Source: Saccharothrix algeriensis
GTDB lineage: Bacteria > Actinomycetota > Actinomycetes > Mycobacteriales > Pseudonocardiaceae
Direction of reading: 5' to 3'
NCBI RefSeq assembly: GCF_016907655.1
Contig: NZ_JAFBCL010000001.1
Location: forward strand, 4,560,001-4,624,000
DNA: 64,000 nt
In this document: positions 49,561 through 58,110 of the stretch, piece after piece
Position numbering within the stretch: the first letter of the stretch is position 1
How the letters are laid out: each line of letters starts with the position of its first letter
Translations under genes and position numbers: made by a program
The notes under the pieces: generated by a model
What the model was told of the DNA's origin: nothing
The model's input: the letters and a program-made list of their open reading frames with translations, nothing else
Databases searched by the model: none

Positions 49561-50127
49561 ATGGAAGTGATGACCGCCGTCGCCGTAGCGCCACGTGCCC
49601 TGGTCGTGCTGGCCGGGCTGCCCGGCGCCGGCAAGTCGACGTTGCTCGCGGGCGTCGACACCGGCGGCGCGGCGGCCGTCGTGCTGGACTCCGACCAGGT
49701 GCGCGGCTACCTGCGGCGCGTGCTGCCCGCCGCGCTGCCGTACCGCTTCTACCGGCCGCTGGTCCACCTGGTGCACCGGCTGCGCATCCTCTGGTTCACC
49801 GTCTTCGCCGCCGGCCTGCTGCTGGTCCACGAGCCGTCCACCCGGCCGACCACGCGGGCCGGCCTGGTGGCGGTCGGCGTGGTGGGCAACCGGCCGCGGC
49901 ACTTCGTCTGGCTGGACGCCAGCGCCGAGGAGGCCCTGTCCGGCCAGGTCCGGCGCGGGCGGCTGATCCGGCGCGGGTCGTTCGCGCGGCACGTCCGGCG
50001 CGCCGAGCGGTTGCGCCGCAGGTTCGCCGAGGGCCGCGCGCCGCGGGGTTGGCAGGCGCTGACCGTGCTCACCCGCGGCGACCGCCTGCGGCTGGCGGTG
50101 AGCCCGAGCGGCTACCCTGGCGGGTAG
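49561..50127 (+). CDS. P-loop NTPase/kinase-like protein
   Basis: A 188-residue protein with an N-terminal Walker A (VVLAGLPGAGKSTLLAG, about 13-29) and a DSDQVRGYLRR segment (about 40-50), as in small nucleotide or metabolite kinases. VWLDASAEEALSGQVRRGRLIRRGSFARHVRRAERLRRR (about 120-158) resembles the lid and Arg-rich region of this group. Target unknown. ATG at 49561; another ATG nine bases on is possible. It is 36 bases before ffh. Confidence 0.75.
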   Translation: MEVMTAVAVAPRALVVLAGLPGAGKSTLLAGVDTGGAAAVVLDSDQVRGYLRRVLPAALPYRFYRPLVHLVHRLRILWFTVFAAGLLLVHEPSTRPTTRAGLVAVGVVGNRPRHFVWLDASAEEALSGQVRRGRLIRRGSFARHVRRAERLRRRFAEGRAPRGWQALTVLTRGDRLRLAVSPSGYPGG

Positions 50128-50163
50128 TCATTGGTCCCACGACGTGCGAGGTCTGGCGGCATC

Positions 50164-51699
50164 GTGTTCAACACCCTTTCCGACCGGCTCACCTCGGTCC
50201 TGCAGAACCTGCGGGGCAAGGGGCGGCTGTCCGAGGCCGACATCGACGCCACCGCGCGGGAGATCCGCGTGGCGCTGCTGGAGGCCGACGTCGCCCTGCC
50301 CGTCGTGCGGACCTTCATCGCGAAGGTCAAGGAGCGGGCCAAGGGCGCCGAGGTGTCCCAGGCGCTCAACCCCGCCCAGCAGGTCGTCAAGATCGTCAAC
50401 GAGGAGCTGGTCGGCATCCTCGGCGGCGAGACGCGCCGGCTGAACCTCGCCAAGAACCCGCCGACGGTGGTCATGCTCGCCGGCCTCCAGGGCGCCGGCA
50501 AGACGACCCTCGCGGGCAAGCTCGCGAAGTGGCTGCGCGGGCAGGGGCACACGCCGATGCTCGTCGCGTGCGACCTCCAGCGCCCCAACGCCGTCACCCA
50601 GCTGCAGGTCGTCGGCGAGCGGGCCGGGGTGCCGGTGTACGCGCCCGAGCCCGGCAACGGCGTCGGCGACCCGGTGGACGTCGCCCGCCGCGGCGTCGAG
50701 GAGGCCAGGCGCGCGCAGCACGACGTCGTCGTCGTCGACACCGCGGGCCGCCTGGGCGTCGACGAGGAGATGATGCGCCAGGCGGTCGACATCCGCGCGG
50801 CCGTGCAGCCCGACGAGGTGCTGTTCGTGGTCGACGCGATGATCGGCCAGGACGCGGTGAACACCGCGACCGCGTTCCGGGACGGCGTCGGCTTCACCGG
50901 CGTGGTGCTGACCAAGCTCGACGGCGACGCCCGCGGCGGCGCGGCGCTGAGCGTCCGCGAGGTGACCGGCCAGCCGATCCTGTTCGCGTCCAACGGCGAG
51001 AAGCTGGAGGACTTCGACGTCTTCCACCCGGACCGGATGGCGTCGCGGATCCTCGGCATGGGCGACATGCTGACCCTGATCGAGCAGGCCGAGCAGGCTT
51101 TCGACGCCGACCAGGCCGAGGCCGCCGCGGTGAAGATGGGGTCCGGCCAGCTCACGCTGGAGGACTTCCTGGAGCAGATGCTCACGCTGCGCAAGATGGG
51201 CCCGATCGCGAACCTGCTCGGGATGCTGCCCGGCGCGGGCCAGATGAAGGACCAGCTCGCCAACCTCGACGAGAAGCACCTCGACCGGGTGCAGGCGATC
51301 ATCCGCGGCATGACCCCCGCCGAGCGGGAGGACCCCAAGATCATCAACGCGTCGCGCCGGCTGCGCATCGCCAACGGCTCGGGCGTCCGGGTCAGCGACG
51401 TCAACGACCTGGTCAACCGCTTCTTCGAAGCCCGCAAGATGATGTCGCAGATGGCCGGCCGGTTCGGGCTGCCGGGCGGGAAGAACAACCGCAAGGGCAA
51501 GGGCAAGAAGGGGAAGAAGGGCAAGGGCGGGCGCGGCCCCACGCCGCCGAAGGTCCGCGGCGGCTTCCCCGGCATGATCCCCGGCGGCCTCCCGCCGGGC
51601 ATGGCCGGCGGCGGCGCGCACGAGCTGCCGCCCGGCCTGGGCGGGCTCGACCAGCTGCCGCCCGGGTTCGACCCGTCGAAGCTGAAGTTCCCGAAGTGA
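50164..51699 (+). CDS. ffh: Signal recognition particle GTPase Ffh
   Basis: A 511-residue SRP54 protein. N and G domains: MFNTLSDRLTSVLQNLRGKG, LAGLQGAGKTTLAGKLAKWL (G1, about 104-123), VVVDTAGRLGVDEEMM (G3), TKLDGDARGGAALSV (G4). The methionine-rich M domain (about 300-440: MGDMLTLIEQAEQAF, EQMLTLRKMGPIANLLGMLPG) binds the signal peptide and 4.5S RNA. A Gly/Lys-rich and Pro-rich tail of about 65 residues follows. GTG at 50164. Overlaps the amidohydrolase by four bases. Confidence 0.97.
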   Translation: MFNTLSDRLTSVLQNLRGKGRLSEADIDATAREIRVALLEADVALPVVRTFIAKVKERAKGAEVSQALNPAQQVVKIVNEELVGILGGETRRLNLAKNPPTVVMLAGLQGAGKTTLAGKLAKWLRGQGHTPMLVACDLQRPNAVTQLQVVGERAGVPVYAPEPGNGVGDPVDVARRGVEEARRAQHDVVVVDTAGRLGVDEEMMRQAVDIRAAVQPDEVLFVVDAMIGQDAVNTATAFRDGVGFTGVVLTKLDGDARGGAALSVREVTGQPILFASNGEKLEDFDVFHPDRMASRILGMGDMLTLIEQAEQAFDADQAEAAAVKMGSGQLTLEDFLEQMLTLRKMGPIANLLGMLPGAGQMKDQLANLDEKHLDRVQAIIRGMTPAEREDPKIINASRRLRIANGSGVRVSDVNDLVNRFFEARKMMSQMAGRFGLPGGKNNRKGKGKKGKKGKGGRGPTPPKVRGGFPGMIPGGLPPGMAGGGAHELPPGLGGLDQLPPGFDPSKLKFPK

Positions 51700-52772
51700 C
51701 CGGTCTGCACCTGCGCGGCGTCGTCCTGCCCGACGGCGGGGAGCCGCGCGACCTGTGGGTGGTCAACGGCCGCATCCGCACGCGGGCCGTGCCGGGCGCG
51801 CGCACCGTCGTGGACGGCGGGTACCTGGTGCCCGGCCTGGTCGACGCGCACTGCCACGTCGGGCTGGGCGCCCAGGGCGCGGTGGACCTGCCCGAAGCGG
51901 TCGAGCAGGCGCTGCTCGACCGGGAGGCGGGCACGCTGCTGATCCGGGACTGCGGCTCGCCGCTGGACACCCGCCCGCTGCAGGAGCGGCTGGACCTGCC
52001 CCGCATCATCCGCGCGGGCAGGCACCTGGCCCGGCCCAAGCGGTACATCAGGTACCTGGGCGTCGAGCTGGAGGACGAGCAGGACCTGCCCGCCGCCGTG
52101 GCCGAGCAGGCCGCGAACGGCGACGGCTGGGTCAAGCTGGTCGGCGACTGGATCGACCGCGGCACCGGCGACCTGGCCCCGCTGTGGTCGGACGACGTGC
52201 TGGTGCGGGCGATCGAGGCCGCGCACGCCGCCGGCGCGCGGGTCACCGCGCACGTGTTCGGCGAGGACGCGCTGCCGGGGCTGCTCGCCGCGGGGATCGA
52301 CTGCGTCGAGCACGGCACCGGGCTGACCGACGACACCATCGCCACGATGGCCGCCGCGGGCACCGCCCTGGTCCCGACGCTGATCAACATCGAGAACTTC
52401 CCGGACATCGCGGCCTCCGGCGCGGACCGGTTCCCGTCCTACGCCAAGCACATGCGGGAGCTGCACGCGCGCAACCGGGCCACCGTCGCGGCGGCGGTCG
52501 AGGCGGGCGTGCCGGTGTTCGCGGGCACCGACGCGGGCGGCGGCATCGAGCACGGCCGGATCGTGGACGAGGTCCAGGCGCTGCACGGCGTCGGCCTGTC
52601 GCGGCACGACGCGCTCGCCGCCGCGTCCTGGGCGGCCCGCGAGTGGCTGGGCTTCCCGTCGCTGGTGGAGGGCGCGGCGGCGGACGTCGTGGTCTACGAC
52701 CGGGACCCGCGCGAGGACCTGGCGGCCCTGCGGCGCCCGTCGCTGGTGATGCTGCGCGGCCGGATCCACTGA
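51696..52772 (+). CDS. Amidohydrolase family protein
   Basis: A 358-residue metal-dependent hydrolase with the amidohydrolase barrel signature VPGLVDAHCHVGLG (about 44-57; HxH), a further His in ARVTAHVFGEDALPGLLAAG (about 180), VEHGTGL (about 206) and the metal-binding Asp in FAGTDAGGGI (about 275). The small flanking beta-sandwich is formed by the N-terminal 45 residues and the C-terminal GAAADVVVYDRDP. Homologous to the gene after ffh in Mycobacterium (Rv2915c). Substrate unknown. The GTG start overlaps the ffh stop. Confidence 0.9.
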   Translation: MTGLHLRGVVLPDGGEPRDLWVVNGRIRTRAVPGARTVVDGGYLVPGLVDAHCHVGLGAQGAVDLPEAVEQALLDREAGTLLIRDCGSPLDTRPLQERLDLPRIIRAGRHLARPKRYIRYLGVELEDEQDLPAAVAEQAANGDGWVKLVGDWIDRGTGDLAPLWSDDVLVRAIEAAHAAGARVTAHVFGEDALPGLLAAGIDCVEHGTGLTDDTIATMAAAGTALVPTLINIENFPDIAASGADRFPSYAKHMRELHARNRATVAAAVEAGVPVFAGTDAGGGIEHGRIVDEVQALHGVGLSRHDALAAASWAAREWLGFPSLVEGAAADVVVYDRDPREDLAALRRPSLVMLRGRIH

Positions 52773-53027
52773 CCGGCAGGCGGGCCCGGTCCACCGGCCC
52801 GCCGGGTCCACCGACCGGTCGGTACCGGCCGGTCGGTCCGGGTCCCCGCGCCCGCCGCGGGTACCCCACCGCGCATGACCTCCTGGACGCCCCGCTCGCC
52901 GGGCACCTCCTCCACCGACCGCTCGCACGACCGCCGGGCGCGCCGCGAGCGCCGCCGCGCCGGCGGCCGACACCCCGCACCGCGCCGTCCACCCGCGAGC
53001 GCGCCGGGTCTGACTAGGGTGTTTGCT

Positions 53028-53804
53028 GTGCAACCACCGGATGACCCCCCGACGGGACTGATCGCCGGCGTCCGCGCGGTCGGCCGCGAGCCGTCGCCGC
53101 GGCGCGCCGGGCAGCGCTGGGGCTTCGGCGCGTTCCTGCTGGTCGAAGCGGTGTTCGTGCTGACCGCCGTGTTCATCACCGCGATCGCGCGCACCTCCGG
53201 CGCGGACATCGGCTCGTCGGTCGCGTTCATCCTGGTCGGCTCGATGGTCCCGACCGTCCTGGCCGCCGCCGTCGCGGTGGCGATCACGCGGGTGCGCGGC
53301 AACGGCCCGCTGGTGGACCTGCGCCTGGAGTGGAACTGGGCGGACGTCAAGGTCGGCCTCAAGCTCGGCCTGCTCGGGCTGGGCCTGACCTACCTGGCCG
53401 CGCTGGTCTGGTCGCGGGTCGTCGGCGACCAGAACGCGACGTCCGCGATCGGCGAGCTGGTGGACGGCGTCGGGCTGCCGCTCGCCGCCGCGATCGCGAT
53501 GTTCCTCTACGTCTGCTTCGTGGGCCCGATCTGCGAGGAGCTGATCTACCGGGGCCTGCTGTGGGGCGCGATCGAGCGGCAGGGCTGGAGCCAGTGGGCC
53601 GCGTTCGTGCTCACCACGCTGATCTTCGCGGCCAGCCACCTGGAACCGCTGCGCACGTCGCTGCTGATCGTGATAGCGCTGCCGATCGGCATCGCCCGGC
53701 TGATCACCCGCCGGCTCACCGCCAGCGTCGTGGCGCACGTGGTCAACAACTTTCTGCCCGGCCTGACGCTGCTGCTGGTCTCCGTCGGGGTGATGCCCAC
53801 GTGA
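53028..53804 (+). CDS. CPBP-family intramembrane metalloprotease
   Basis: A 258-residue membrane protein with about seven spans. The CPBP (Abi, Rce1-like) motifs are FVGPICEELIYRGLLWGAIE (EExxxR, about 164-183), FAASHLEP (His) and VVAHVVNNFLPG (HxxxN, about 234-245). These proteases act on prenylated or bacteriocin-related substrates in various hosts; role here unknown. The GTG at 53028 removes a non-conserved Arg-rich stretch open upstream. It overlaps pxpA by four bases (GTGA). Confidence 0.85.
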   Translation: MQPPDDPPTGLIAGVRAVGREPSPRRAGQRWGFGAFLLVEAVFVLTAVFITAIARTSGADIGSSVAFILVGSMVPTVLAAAVAVAITRVRGNGPLVDLRLEWNWADVKVGLKLGLLGLGLTYLAALVWSRVVGDQNATSAIGELVDGVGLPLAAAIAMFLYVCFVGPICEELIYRGLLWGAIERQGWSQWAAFVLTTLIFAASHLEPLRTSLLIVIALPIGIARLITRRLTASVVAHVVNNFLPGLTLLLVSVGVMPT

Positions 53805-54556
53805 TCGACCTGAACAGCGACCTCGGCGAGGGCTTCGGCATCTGGCGGCTGGGTGATGACGCGGCCCTGCTCGACGTCGTGACCAGCGCGAACGTGGCCT
53901 GCGGCTTCCACGCGGGCGATCCGTCGACCATGCGCCGGGTGTGCGCGCGGGCCGCCGAGCGCGGTGTCGCCGTCGGCGCGCAGGTGTCCTACCGCGACCT
54001 GGCCGGGTTCGGGCGGCGGTTCATCGACGCGGACCCGGCCGAACTGGCCGACGAGGTGCTGTACCAGATCGGCGCCCTGGAAGCGTGTGCGCGCGCGGCG
54101 GGCACACGGGTGTCCTACGTCAAGCCGCACGGCGCCTTGTACAACGCGACGGTGCACCACGACGCGCAGGCGCAGGCCGTGGTGCGCGGTGTGAAGGCGT
54201 TCGGCGACCTGCCCGTGCTCGGGCTGCCCGGCTCGCGGCTGCTGCACCACGCGGCGCGCGCGGGGCTGCGCGCGGTGCGCGAGGCGTTCGCCGACCGGGC
54301 TTACACGCCGGAAGGCGCGCTGGTGCCGCGCTCGCAGCCGGGCGCGGTGCTGACCGGGACGGACGCGGTGGTGGCCCAGGTGTTGCGGCTCGTCCGATCC
54401 GGTGAACTCGTGACCGTGACGGGTGAGATCATCGCTACCGAAGTGGACTCCATCTGCCTGCACGGCGATACCCCGGGCGCCGTGGCGCACGCCCGGTCCG
54501 TGCGGGAAGCGCTCCTCGACGCGGGCGTGCGACCGGGGCGATTCGTGCCCGCGTGA
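53801..54556 (+). CDS. pxpA: 5-oxoprolinase subunit A (LamB/YcsF family)
   Basis: A 251-residue PxpA homologue: MIDLNSDLGEGFGIWRLGDD, VTSANVACGFHAGDPSTMRR (about 28-47) and YVKPHGALYNAT (about 107-118) are strong family signatures. PxpA, with PxpB and PxpC, cleaves 5-oxoproline with ATP. No pxpB or pxpC is adjacent, which is unusual, so its partner subunits lie elsewhere or are absent. Translationally coupled to the CPBP protease gene. Confidence 0.92.
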   Translation: MIDLNSDLGEGFGIWRLGDDAALLDVVTSANVACGFHAGDPSTMRRVCARAAERGVAVGAQVSYRDLAGFGRRFIDADPAELADEVLYQIGALEACARAAGTRVSYVKPHGALYNATVHHDAQAQAVVRGVKAFGDLPVLGLPGSRLLHHAARAGLRAVREAFADRAYTPEGALVPRSQPGAVLTGTDAVVAQVLRLVRSGELVTVTGEIIATEVDSICLHGDTPGAVAHARSVREALLDAGVRPGRFVPA

Positions 54557-54561
54557 CGCCG

Positions 54562-54574
54562 TCTGGCAGAATGG
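54562..54574 (+). promoter_or_regulatory. Promoter-like motif upstream of rpsP
   Basis: TCTGGCAGAATGG lies 135 bases before rpsP, at the edge of the 152-base leader. A nearly identical TCTGGCACACTGG occurs upstream of rplS. It likely contains the -10 region of a vegetative promoter. Confidence 0.5.
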
Positions 54575-54708
54575 CCTGTTGTTCGCCGCGGTCGGTCCCT
54601 CTCACCGTGCCTCGGCGCCCAGACACCTGGGCGTTTCCCACCCGTGCCCCACTCGGGTGAGCAGTGCCCGAACCTGAGCAAACGAGAGCCTGAGGAGCAC
54701 CCACACCC

Positions 54709-55149
54709 GTGGCCGTCAAGATCAAGCTGCAGCGGCTTGGCAAGATCCGTCAGCCGTACTACCGGATCGTCGTCGCCGACGCGCGCACCCGCCGCAACGG
54801 CAAGGCCATCGAGACGATCGGCAAGTACCACCCGAAGGAAGAGCCGTCGTTCATCGCGGTCGACACCGAGCGGGCGCAGTACTGGCTGGGCGTCGGCGCG
54901 CAGCCGACCGAGTCCGTCCAGCGCATCCTGGAGATCACCGGCGACTGGCAGAAGTTCAAGGGCCTGCCGGGCGCCGAGGGCACCCTGAAGGTCAAGGAGC
55001 CCAAGCCGAGCAAGGCCGACCTCTTCGCCGCCGCCCTCGCCGCGGCCGGCGACGCGCCGTCCACCGAGGCCACCACGCCGAAGAAGAAGTCCGCCAAGAA
55101 GGACGACGCGGCGAAGTCCGACGAGGCCGCCACCAAGGACGAGGCGTGA
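54709..55149 (+). CDS. rpsP: 30S ribosomal protein S16
   Basis: A 146-residue S16: MAVKIKLQRLGKIRQPYYRIVVADARTRRNG at the N-terminus. The core is about 85 residues; the additional C-terminal 60 are charged, Lys/Asp/Ala-rich (for example KKKSAKKDDAAKSDEAATK), an extension common in actinobacteria. GTG start with TGAGGAG upstream. Overlaps khpA (GTGA). Confidence 0.97.
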   Translation: MAVKIKLQRLGKIRQPYYRIVVADARTRRNGKAIETIGKYHPKEEPSFIAVDTERAQYWLGVGAQPTESVQRILEITGDWQKFKGLPGAEGTLKVKEPKPSKADLFAAALAAAGDAPSTEATTPKKKSAKKDDAAKSDEAATKDEA

Positions 55150-55385
55150 GCTTGTTGGCTGACGCCCTCGAACACCTCGTTCGGGGCATCGTCGACCACC
55201 CGGACGACGTCCGGGTCAACCTGGTCACGACCCGGCGCGGTCGCACGCTGGAGGTGCACGTCCACCCGGACGACCTCGGCAAGGTCATCGGCCGCAGCGG
55301 CCGGACCGCGACCGCCCTGCGCACCGTGATGGCGGGCATCGGTGGTCGTGGCGTGCGGGTCGACGTGGTCGACACCGACCGCTGA
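55146..55385 (+). CDS. khpA: KH-domain RNA-binding protein (KhpA)
   Basis: A 79-residue single KH-domain protein. The GxxG loop is VIGRSGRTA (about 48-56). KhpA/YlqC binds mRNA and, with KhpB, affects cell division and translation in Gram-positive bacteria. It is encoded between rpsP and rimM, the typical place, with a start overlapping the rpsP stop. Confidence 0.93.
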   Translation: MSLLADALEHLVRGIVDHPDDVRVNLVTTRRGRTLEVHVHPDDLGKVIGRSGRTATALRTVMAGIGGRGVRVDVVDTDR

Positions 55386-55393
55386 GCGCGCAC

Positions 55394-55909
55394 GTGGACG
55401 TCGTCGTCGGCCGAGTGGCCAAGGCGCACGGGATCAGCGGTGAGCTGGCCGTCGACGTGCGCACCGACTCGCCCGAGCTGCGGTTCGCCCGCGGCTCGGC
55501 GCTGGTCGCCCAGCTGCGCGACGGCACGTCCCGCACCCTCACCGTCGCAGCCGCCCGGAACCACTCCGGGCGGCTGCTGGTGCGTTTCGAGGAAGTCCTG
55601 ACCAGGGACGTCGCCGAAACCCTCCGCGGCACGCTGCTGCTCGCGGGCACCGCCGACCTGCCGCCCACCGGTGACCCGGACGAGTTCTACGACCACGAGC
55701 TGGAGGGCCTGCGGGCCGAGCTGGTGGACGGCACCGAGGTCGGCACGGTCCTGGAGATCGTGCACGGCCCGGGCGGCGAGCTGCTGGTGGTCCGCCGCGC
55801 GGACGACGAGGTGCTGGTCCCGTTCGTCCGGGAGATCGTGCCCACCGTGGACGTCGCCGGCGGTCGCGTCGTGCTCGACCCGCCGGAGGGGCTGCTCGAT
55901 GCGGATTGA
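55394..55909 (+). CDS. rimM: Ribosome maturation factor RimM
   Basis: A 171-residue 30S assembly factor. N-terminal beta-barrel MDVVVGRVAKAHGISGELAVDVRTDSPELRF, then the PRC-barrel domain from about residue 96 (DEFYDHELEGLRAELVDG; VPFVREIVPTVDVAGGRVVLDPPEGLLD). GTG start. It overlaps trmD by 11 bases. Confidence 0.96.
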   Translation: MDVVVGRVAKAHGISGELAVDVRTDSPELRFARGSALVAQLRDGTSRTLTVAAARNHSGRLLVRFEEVLTRDVAETLRGTLLLAGTADLPPTGDPDEFYDHELEGLRAELVDGTEVGTVLEIVHGPGGELLVVRRADDEVLVPFVREIVPTVDVAGGRVVLDPPEGLLDAD

Positions 55910-56636
55910 CGTCGTCACGATCTTCCCGGAGTACCTGGACCCGCTGCGCGCCGCGCTGCTGGGCAAGGCCGTCGACCGGGGCCTGATCAGCTTCGGCGTG
56001 CACGACCTGCGGAACTGGGCGCACGACGTGCACAAGGCCGTGGACGACAGCCCGTACGGCGGCGGTCCCGGCATGGTGATGAAGCCCCAGGTCTGGGGCG
56101 AGGCGCTGGACGCCGTGTGCGCGGGGGAGCCCCCGCGGCTCATCGTCCCCACGCCCGCCGGGCGGCCCTTCACACAGGCGTTGGCGCACGAGTACGCCGC
56201 GGAGCCGCACCTGGTGTTCGCGTGCGGTCGCTACGAGGGCATCGACCAGCGCGTGGTGGACGACGCGGCGCGGCGGATGCGCGTGGACGAGGTGTCCATC
56301 GGCGACTACGTGCTGGTCGGCGGCGAGGTCGCGGTGCTGGTCATCGTGGAGGCGGTGGCCCGGCTGCTGCCCGGCGTGCTGGGCAACCCGGCGTCGGCCG
56401 CGCAGGACTCGTTCTCCGACGGGCTGCTGGAGGGCCCGGCCTACACCCGGCCGGAGGTCTGGCGCGACCTGGCCGTGCCGGACGTGCTGCGGTCGGGCAA
56501 CCACCGGGCGATCGACCGCTGGCGGCGCGACCAGTCGCTGCGCCGCACGTGGGAGCGCCGCCCCGAGCTGGTCGAGGCCCTGCCGGAGGACGCGCTGGAC
56601 AAGCACGACCGGAAGCTGCTCGACGAGCTGCGATAG
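55899..56636 (+). CDS. trmD: tRNA (guanine-37-N1)-methyltransferase
   Basis: A 245-residue SPOUT methyltransferase. MRIDVVTIFPEYLDPL, DDSPYGGGPGMVMKP (about 49-63), FACGRYEGIDQRV (about 107-119) and the knot segment SIGDYVLVGGEVAVLVIVEA (about 133-152) are diagnostic. Normal length. It protects against frameshifts by methylating G37. Confidence 0.97.
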   Translation: MRIDVVTIFPEYLDPLRAALLGKAVDRGLISFGVHDLRNWAHDVHKAVDDSPYGGGPGMVMKPQVWGEALDAVCAGEPPRLIVPTPAGRPFTQALAHEYAAEPHLVFACGRYEGIDQRVVDDAARRMRVDEVSIGDYVLVGGEVAVLVIVEAVARLLPGVLGNPASAAQDSFSDGLLEGPAYTRPEVWRDLAVPDVLRSGNHRAIDRWRRDQSLRRTWERRPELVEALPEDALDKHDRKLLDELR

Positions 56637-56662
56637 GCCCGATTTCGTCGGGCCGCAACCCA

Positions 56663-56675
56663 TCTGGCACACTGG
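56663..56675 (+). promoter_or_regulatory. Promoter-like motif upstream of rplS
   Basis: TCTGGCACACTGG lies 122 bases before rplS in a 160-base gap, mirroring TCTGGCAGAATGG before rpsP. The shared motif suggests that rplS has its own promoter of the same type. Confidence 0.5.
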
Positions 56676-56796
56676 ACAGGTTGCTGCACCCGGGTCGTCC
56701 GGCGTGCGCCGCAAGCCCGCCCCCGCGCGATGTGCAAGTCGAGACGTCTCGCGCCTCGGGGGAGTACGTACACGTGAGGACGAGGACGGACCACCG

Positions 56797-57156
56797 ATGA
56801 ACACCCTGGACGCTCTTGACGCCCAGTCGCTGCGCTCCGACATCCCGAGCTTCCGGCCGGGCGACACGCTGAAGGTCCACGTCCGCGTCATCGAGGGCTC
56901 CCGCGAGCGGGTCCAGGTGTTCCAGGGCGTCGTGATCCGCCGCCAGGGCGGCGGCATCCGCGAGACCTTCACCGTCCGCAAGGTCTCGTTCGGCGTCGGC
57001 GTCGAGCGCACCTTCCCGGTGCACTCCCCGAACATCGCCGAGATCGAGGTCGCCACCCGCGGCGACGTCCGCCGGGCGAAGCTGTACTACCTGCGCGACC
57101 TGCGCGGCAAGGCCGCCAAGATCAAGGAGAAGCGCGAGGCCAAGCCGGCCTCCTGA
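56797..57156 (+). CDS. rplS: 50S ribosomal protein L19
   Basis: A 119-residue L19: RSDIPSFRPGDTLKVHVRVIEGSRERVQVFQGVVI and HSPNIAEIEVATRGDVRRAKLYYLRDLRGKAAKIKEK are characteristic. The ATG at 56797 gives the usual MNTLDALDAQSLR start. Confidence 0.97.
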   Translation: MNTLDALDAQSLRSDIPSFRPGDTLKVHVRVIEGSRERVQVFQGVVIRRQGGGIRETFTVRKVSFGVGVERTFPVHSPNIAEIEVATRGDVRRAKLYYLRDLRGKAAKIKEKREAKPAS

Positions 57157-57191
57157 CGCCGGGTTCACGTTCTACCAGTAGCCTGCCCATC

Positions 57192-58106
57192 GTGGCAGAA
57201 CCCGTGCGCAGCTCCGCTGGCGAAGACGGTCGGGAACCCGATGCCGAGTCCACCCCGGACTCGGCATCGGTCGGTAGGGGCAAGCCGAGGAAGAAGGCCC
57301 CGCTCTGGCGCGAGATCCTCGTGCTGCTGGGCACGGCGCTGGTGCTCACCGTCCTGATCCAGACGTTCCTGGCCCGCGTCTACGTCATCCCGTCGGCCTC
57401 GATGGAGCAGACGCTGCACGGCTGCACCTCGCCCTGCTTCGGCGACCGGGTGCTCGTGGACAAGCTCGTCTACGACTTCACCGACATCGAGCCGGGCGAG
57501 GTCGTCGTGTTCCGCGGGCCGCCCGCGTGGACCGCGAACGACTTCGAATCGCCCCGTTCGGATAACCCGATCGTGCGAATTTTCCAATCCGGCCTGTCCC
57601 TGGTCGGCCTCGCGCCGCCGGACGAGCGCGATTTCGTCAAGCGCGTCATCGCCGTGGGCGGGCAGACCGTCGAGTGCTGCGACGAGCAGCACCGGCTGAA
57701 GGTCGACGGCAAGCCGCTGGACGAGCCCTACGTCTACTGGCAGCCCGGCACGGGCCCGGAGGACCACGACGCGTTCGAGGCGGTCAAGGTGCCCGAGGGG
57801 CAGCTGTGGGTGATGGGCGACAACCGCACCAACTCCACCGACTCCCGCCGGCAGGGCGGTGGCGGCGTGAACGGGACCGTGCCGGAGTCCGACGTGATCG
57901 GCAAGGCGCGCGCCGTCGTGCTGCCGCCGTCGCGGTGGGGCGGCGTCGGCGACCACAACCCGCAGGCCGTGGCGCTGGGCGCGCCCGCGTGGCAGGCCGG
58001 CATCCCGGCGGGCGCGGGCCTGCTCGCGGCGTGGCCGGTGGTGTTCCTCGGGCGCAGGCTGCGCACCCGGTTGACCAGGGCCTCACAGCCCGGATCGGTA
58101 CGCTGA
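57192..58106 (+). CDS. lepB: Type I signal peptidase LepB (first copy)
   Basis: A 304-residue membrane protease that cleaves Sec and Tat signal peptides. One N-terminal membrane span (ILVLLGTALVLTVLIQTFLA, about 42-61) precedes box B with the catalytic Ser (VIPSASMEQTL, about 65-75), box D with the catalytic Lys (DFVKRVIAVGGQTV, about 145-158) and box E (MGDNRTNSTDSR). A second hydrophobic segment at the C-terminus (AGAGLLAAWPVVFLGRR) is shared with the next gene. GTG start at 57192. A strong hairpin lies inside its codons 16-27. Confidence 0.95.
   Translation: MAEPVRSSAGEDGREPDAESTPDSASVGRGKPRKKAPLWREILVLLGTALVLTVLIQTFLARVYVIPSASMEQTLHGCTSPCFGDRVLVDKLVYDFTDIEPGEVVVFRGPPAWTANDFESPRSDNPIVRIFQSGLSLVGLAPPDERDFVKRVIAVGGQTVECCDEQHRLKVDGKPLDEPYVYWQPGTGPEDHDAFEAVKVPEGQLWVMGDNRTNSTDSRRQGGGGVNGTVPESDVIGKARAVVLPPSRWGGVGDHNPQAVALGAPAWQAGIPAGAGLLAAWPVVFLGRRLRTRLTRASQPGSVR
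57238..57270 (+). repeat. 14-bp perfect inverted repeat inside the lepB1 5' coding region
   Basis: Arms CCGATGCCGAGTCC (57238-57251) and complement (57257-57270) with an ACCCC loop form a stable RNA hairpin 47 bases after the start codon. Confidence 0.9.
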
Positions 58107-58110
58107 GCCG

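Noticed and set aside
53330..53800. Upstream extension of pxpA
   Set aside because: The frame is open inside the CPBP gene but unrelated to PxpA before MIDLNSDLG; the overlapping GTG is the right start.
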